From an uncultured Bacteroides sp. (GTDB lineage Bacteria; Bacteroidota; Bacteroidia; Bacteroidales; Bacteroidaceae): a stretch of 26,884 bases of DNA. A model generated the notes under the pieces. The model saw only the letters and a program-made list of their open reading frames with translations, made no database searches and was not told the DNA's origin. Location: NCBI GenBank assembly GCA_900755095.1, contig CAAEFE010000059.1, positions 1-26,884 of the forward strand, written 5' to 3'. The position numbers and the translations under genes are program-made. How positions within the stretch are numbered: the stretch's first letter is position 1; every line of letters begins with the position of its first letter. Below, piece by piece: positions 24,438 to 26,884 of the stretch.

Positions 24438-26519
24438 TTATTTCTTTATTTCAATTTTGCCGGCCTTTTTGATCGGTATGCTCCGTAATTCCTGTTTCCC
24501 GTGGGAGTCTGTCCATATTCTTAATGTACCGGTGCAGTGGACATCCAATATCAGCTTCTCGGTAGTACGTTTGAGTATCTGCACAGTGGCAGGCGACAGG
24601 TATTTTTCTTGTATGCCGATCACTGCCCAGCCTTTGCGGATGGGGCAAAGATGGAACAGACTATCTGTAAATCCGGATAACTTTATTTTTCTTTCAGATG
24701 CGTTCAATACTTCGGCGCTCTGTTTTTCCCAGTTGAATGCGAGAATGTTGTCGGAAGAAGAATCTGCGGATTTGCCGGTGCTTTCCCGTAACAGGTAATC
24801 TTCCTGTTTGACGAAACTTTCTACTTCCCGATAAGCGGGAGAAGTGTTCAGATTGTAGCAAATGACTGAGAGCGCTTCGTCTCCTGTAGGGGCAAATACA
24901 CGGTAGGCTTTACCGCTTTGCAGGGGATTGGTCAGTATGGATTCCGGAGTCGGGACGGCGGGAGCCGCCGGACGGAATATCTTTCCGGTTTCATCAATCA
25001 GGGGGCGGATATTGTCGGCAATAAATTCGCCTGGAGAGTCGGACAGGTAAACAGGTCCGCCGGAGATCGCTTTCGAGCGTGCCATCAGACTGCCGCAAAC
25101 GGTATCGCAGGAATGAAACATATCGTGGTCGGGCCAGACGGTCTGCCCCAGTATGAGTGTATTGGTATATGACTGGAACAGATGTGATTTAGCCATATTC
25201 TCGTCATATTTCTTATAGTCGATGCTGGCACGGGTTACGCTGCTGTACAAGGTATGATCAATGTTCAGCACATTTTGTGCCATGCAGTTCATCAGTCCCA
25301 TTTGCATCCGATGTGTCTGATGTTCCAGGGCAAGATTGCAATCCTTAGCCTGTCGGATAACCTGCGTTCCGCCCATATAGAGCGGGAGGGTGAAGGATTG
25401 ATTGTCTATCTTCAAGAAGTCAAATCCATACTCCTTCATGGTACGGACATAATATTCGTACCATGTTTCTATCTTCTCTGTACTGGTGCCGGGTAGTAAA
25501 CTGCCATTATATGAGTGTAGAACTTGCCGGATTTCCAGCGGAAAGTCATTCTCGGCAGAGATTCCCATCCAATAGCCGGAAAGGCTGTACCATAACCCCA
25601 TCCACCGGATTTTATCTGCTTGTTTGCGCTTCATGATGCGGCTCCATCCGTTCGGAAAACGTTTTTTGTCGGGGACGAGACTGGTCAGTTGCCGGTTCTT
25701 GTTTGCTATGTGTCCGTCGTCAATTAAGACATAACGTACCGGTATGCCGGATGCTTCGATGGCATCGATATCGTTCAGTATTTTCGTTTCATCAATGTCA
25801 TAATGATAATGTTCCCAAGTACACCATCCCAGATAGTTGAAGGCATTGAAATATTCTTTGTCCGCTCTTTTGCGGAGGGCAGATATGGCTTTATCTGCGA
25901 TTAACGAATCGTAGGCGTCACTGAATACATGGTAGATGGATGAAGATTTCCGGAAAATCAGGAGGGGGAGTCGGCCGGTCAGTGCATCTTCTCCTAGTGT
26001 GGAGACATACAACGTGAGCGTGCCGTCCTGATTAACCTGAAACCAGCTGAGGCTGTTGCTACCCGCAATGGCTTTGGCGAACAGATATTCTCCGTCTGCA
26101 AGTTCAAGGAGCAGTGCGTCGCCCGAAGCGGACGGCAGGGCATTGGAAGGAATGCCTGCATAATCGCTCCGTGTGAGGTCTTCGAGACGGTTGAACATCC
26201 AAGGGAGCAACCGATTGGTGTTATTCGGCCATTGATAGTCGCCGGGGCGGGAATCACGGCTGAAGAATATGCCACGAACATACAAAGGAAGTGCAACCTT
26301 ATACGAAAGAGTGCTTTGGTGTTCCGGCACTTGTTGTTCGTATAAAATGGGGGTGGATGGAGTATGGGTGTTCAGGTCGATGATTTCTTCCATCCGATAA
26401 GCTGCAACATCTTTGTATGTCTTCCCTTTATGGTAGATAAACGGGTTCTGTGCAGACAGCGATACTTCCGCAAAGATGCCCGTCAATAGCCATAAACAGA
26501 TGTGGATTATTCTTTTCAT
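24438..26519 (-). CDS. GH36-type alpha-galactosidase / raffinose-synthase-like enzyme
   Basis: A 693-residue protein with a signal peptide (cleavage near LSA-QN, 23/24). A beta-sandwich N-terminus is followed by a TIM barrel with the GH36/GH27 clan D signatures: YLGWCTWEHYHYD (229-241), VLIDDGH (264-270), FDFLKIDNQ with Asp372 as likely nucleophile, and VWPDHDMFHS (461-470) with Asp464 or Asp466 as acid/base. The WPDHDMF pattern is that of the raffinose-synthase/Sip1 branch of GH36 rather than classic bacterial melibiases. In this branch some members hydrolyse alpha-galactosides or alpha-N-acetylgalactosaminides. Co-transcription with a sulfatase points to a sulfated or mucin-like host glycan. 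It begins 10 bp after the stop of a truncated upstream gene. Confidence 0.85.
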   Translation of the reverse strand: MKRIIHICLWLLTGIFAEVSLSAQNPFIYHKGKTYKDVAAYRMEEIIDLNTHTPSTPILYEQQVPEHQSTLSYKVALPLYVRGIFFSRDSRPGDYQWPNNTNRLLPWMFNRLEDLTRSDYAGIPSNALPSASGDALLLELADGEYLFAKAIAGSNSLSWFQVNQDGTLTLYVSTLGEDALTGRLPLLIFRKSSSIYHVFSDAYDSLIADKAISALRKRADKEYFNAFNYLGWCTWEHYHYDIDETKILNDIDAIEASGIPVRYVLIDDGHIANKNRQLTSLVPDKKRFPNGWSRIMKRKQADKIRWMGLWYSLSGYWMGISAENDFPLEIRQVLHSYNGSLLPGTSTEKIETWYEYYVRTMKEYGFDFLKIDNQSFTLPLYMGGTQVIRQAKDCNLALEHQTHRMQMGLMNCMAQNVLNIDHTLYSSVTRASIDYKKYDENMAKSHLFQSYTNTLILGQTVWPDHDMFHSCDTVCGSLMARSKAISGGPVYLSDSPGEFIADNIRPLIDETGKIFRPAAPAVPTPESILTNPLQSGKAYRVFAPTGDEALSVICYNLNTSPAYREVESFVKQEDYLLRESTGKSADSSSDNILAFNWEKQSAEVLNASERKIKLSGFTDSLFHLCPIRKGWAVIGIQEKYLSPATVQILKRTTEKLILDVHCTGTLRIWTDSHGKQELRSIPIKKAGKIEIKK

Positions 26520-26529
26520 ACCTCTTGTG

Positions 26530-26786
26530 TTATTTTACGGAATAGGCGCTGAAGTTTATAATATCCGGCAGTGCGACAGATTCGGATACAGTCAGCCTTA
26601 ATGCTGTGGCTTCTACCGGTTCAAACTTTTCGATTCGTTTGTGCCCCACAGATTCTCCTTTGCAGACTGTTTGCCATTTGCCCTTCACTTTGGCTTCTAT
26701 CTGATATTGTCGGATGCGTTCTCCGTTTTTGATGTTTTCCTGAATGATGCAGTAATTGACAGGCTGCTCTTTCCCGAGTTTCAGTT
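26530..26786 (-). pseudogene. 3' remnant of a gene with an F5/8-type C-terminal domain (fucosidase-like)
   Basis: Reading leftward, an open frame of about 84 codons (LKLGKEQPVNYCIIQENI, then IRQYQIEAKVKGKWQTVCKG, HKRIEKFEPVEATALRLTVS, ending INFSAYSVK) stops at 26530-26532, 10 bp before the GH36-like start. The pattern is that of the discoidin (F5/8 type C) domain that closes many Bacteroides GH29 alpha-L-fucosidases. The frame contains no Met and is preceded by an in-frame TAA at about 26787, beyond which similarity ends. The rest of the gene is missing from the window, so it is a truncated relic of an operon gene. Assignment to GH29 rests on recall of the domain pattern. Confidence 0.75.
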
Positions 26787-26789
26787 AAG

Positions 26790-26884
26790 GGGGATAAAAC
26801 GAAATGCGATAAATTGAGTTATTCCGCATAAACGGTAATAGTTTTGATATACAAATAGTTATGTACGAATAGGAGAGGGGAGAG
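26790..26884. other. AT-rich right edge, possible recombination joint
   Basis: Ninety-five bases with no reading frame, no recognisable inverted repeat or insertion-sequence end, and no clear -7 box for the leftward operon. The pseudogene loses similarity abruptly at about 26787, so a deletion or insertion joint lies at or near that point. Confidence 0.4.

Noticed and set aside
26790..26884. Insertion-sequence end at the right edge
   Set aside because: No terminal inverted repeat, target duplication or transposase coding could be recognised in the bases available.

Overview
The window looks like chromosome of a gut Bacteroides, most likely Bacteroides thetaiotaomicron or a very close relative. 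The signs are a hybrid two-component regulator next to a SusC/SusD pair, lipoproteins carrying the Bacteroides surface-export signature (Cys followed by acidic residues), almost no Shine-Dalgarno sequences, and TAnnTTTG-type -7 boxes. The gene order GH125, GH76, phosphatase-like, GH92 / HTCS / NHL protein, SusC, SusD, two surface lipoproteins, GH76 is the order I know from the B. theta yeast alpha-mannan utilisation locus (about BT_3781 to BT_3792). The species call comes from memory of that order, not from a search.

Layout. Positions 1-319 hold no gene but carry an array of eight 22-bp units built on an inverted repeat. Positions 320-6296 are a leftward four-gene set of periplasmic enzymes: GH125 exo-alpha-1,6-mannosidase, GH76 endo-alpha-1,6-mannanase, an endonuclease/exonuclease/phosphatase-fold lipoprotein and a GH92 alpha-mannosidase. 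A 209-bp divergent region separates it from the rightward HTCS sensor-regulator (6506-10543). After a 472-bp regulatory region, 11016-21791 is a six-gene rightward operon for the cell-surface apparatus: TIG/NHL lipoprotein, SusC porin, SusD, DUF1735-type lipoprotein, Ig-like/LamG lipoprotein and surface GH76. It ends in a strong terminator. The division of labour is clear: surface GH76 and binding proteins cut and hold mannan, SusCD imports the pieces, and the periplasmic GH92, phosphatase-like protein, GH76 and GH125 take them apart, while the HTCS senses a fragment in the periplasm.

The right third is a different unit. A small secreted protein with a duplicated motif (21924-22193, leftward) is followed by 670 bp of gene-free DNA. 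That stretch holds a triple 21-bp direct repeat, a second 22-bp palindromic array and a hairpin. Then come, leftward, a serine-type sulfatase and a GH36-type alpha-galactosidase-like enzyme, plus the start-less 3' remnant of a third gene (F5/8-type C-terminal domain, fucosidase-like). This suggests a damaged sulfated-glycan operon unrelated to mannan.

The least explained signals are the two 22-bp arrays. They sit about 22 kb apart, share the period and one loop sequence, keep perfect or compensated arms, and have different arm sequences. Also notable are a GCCAAAA(A/T)AGT motif repeated in both mannan regulatory regions (a candidate HTCS operator), the 21-bp triple repeat and the truncated gene at the right edge.
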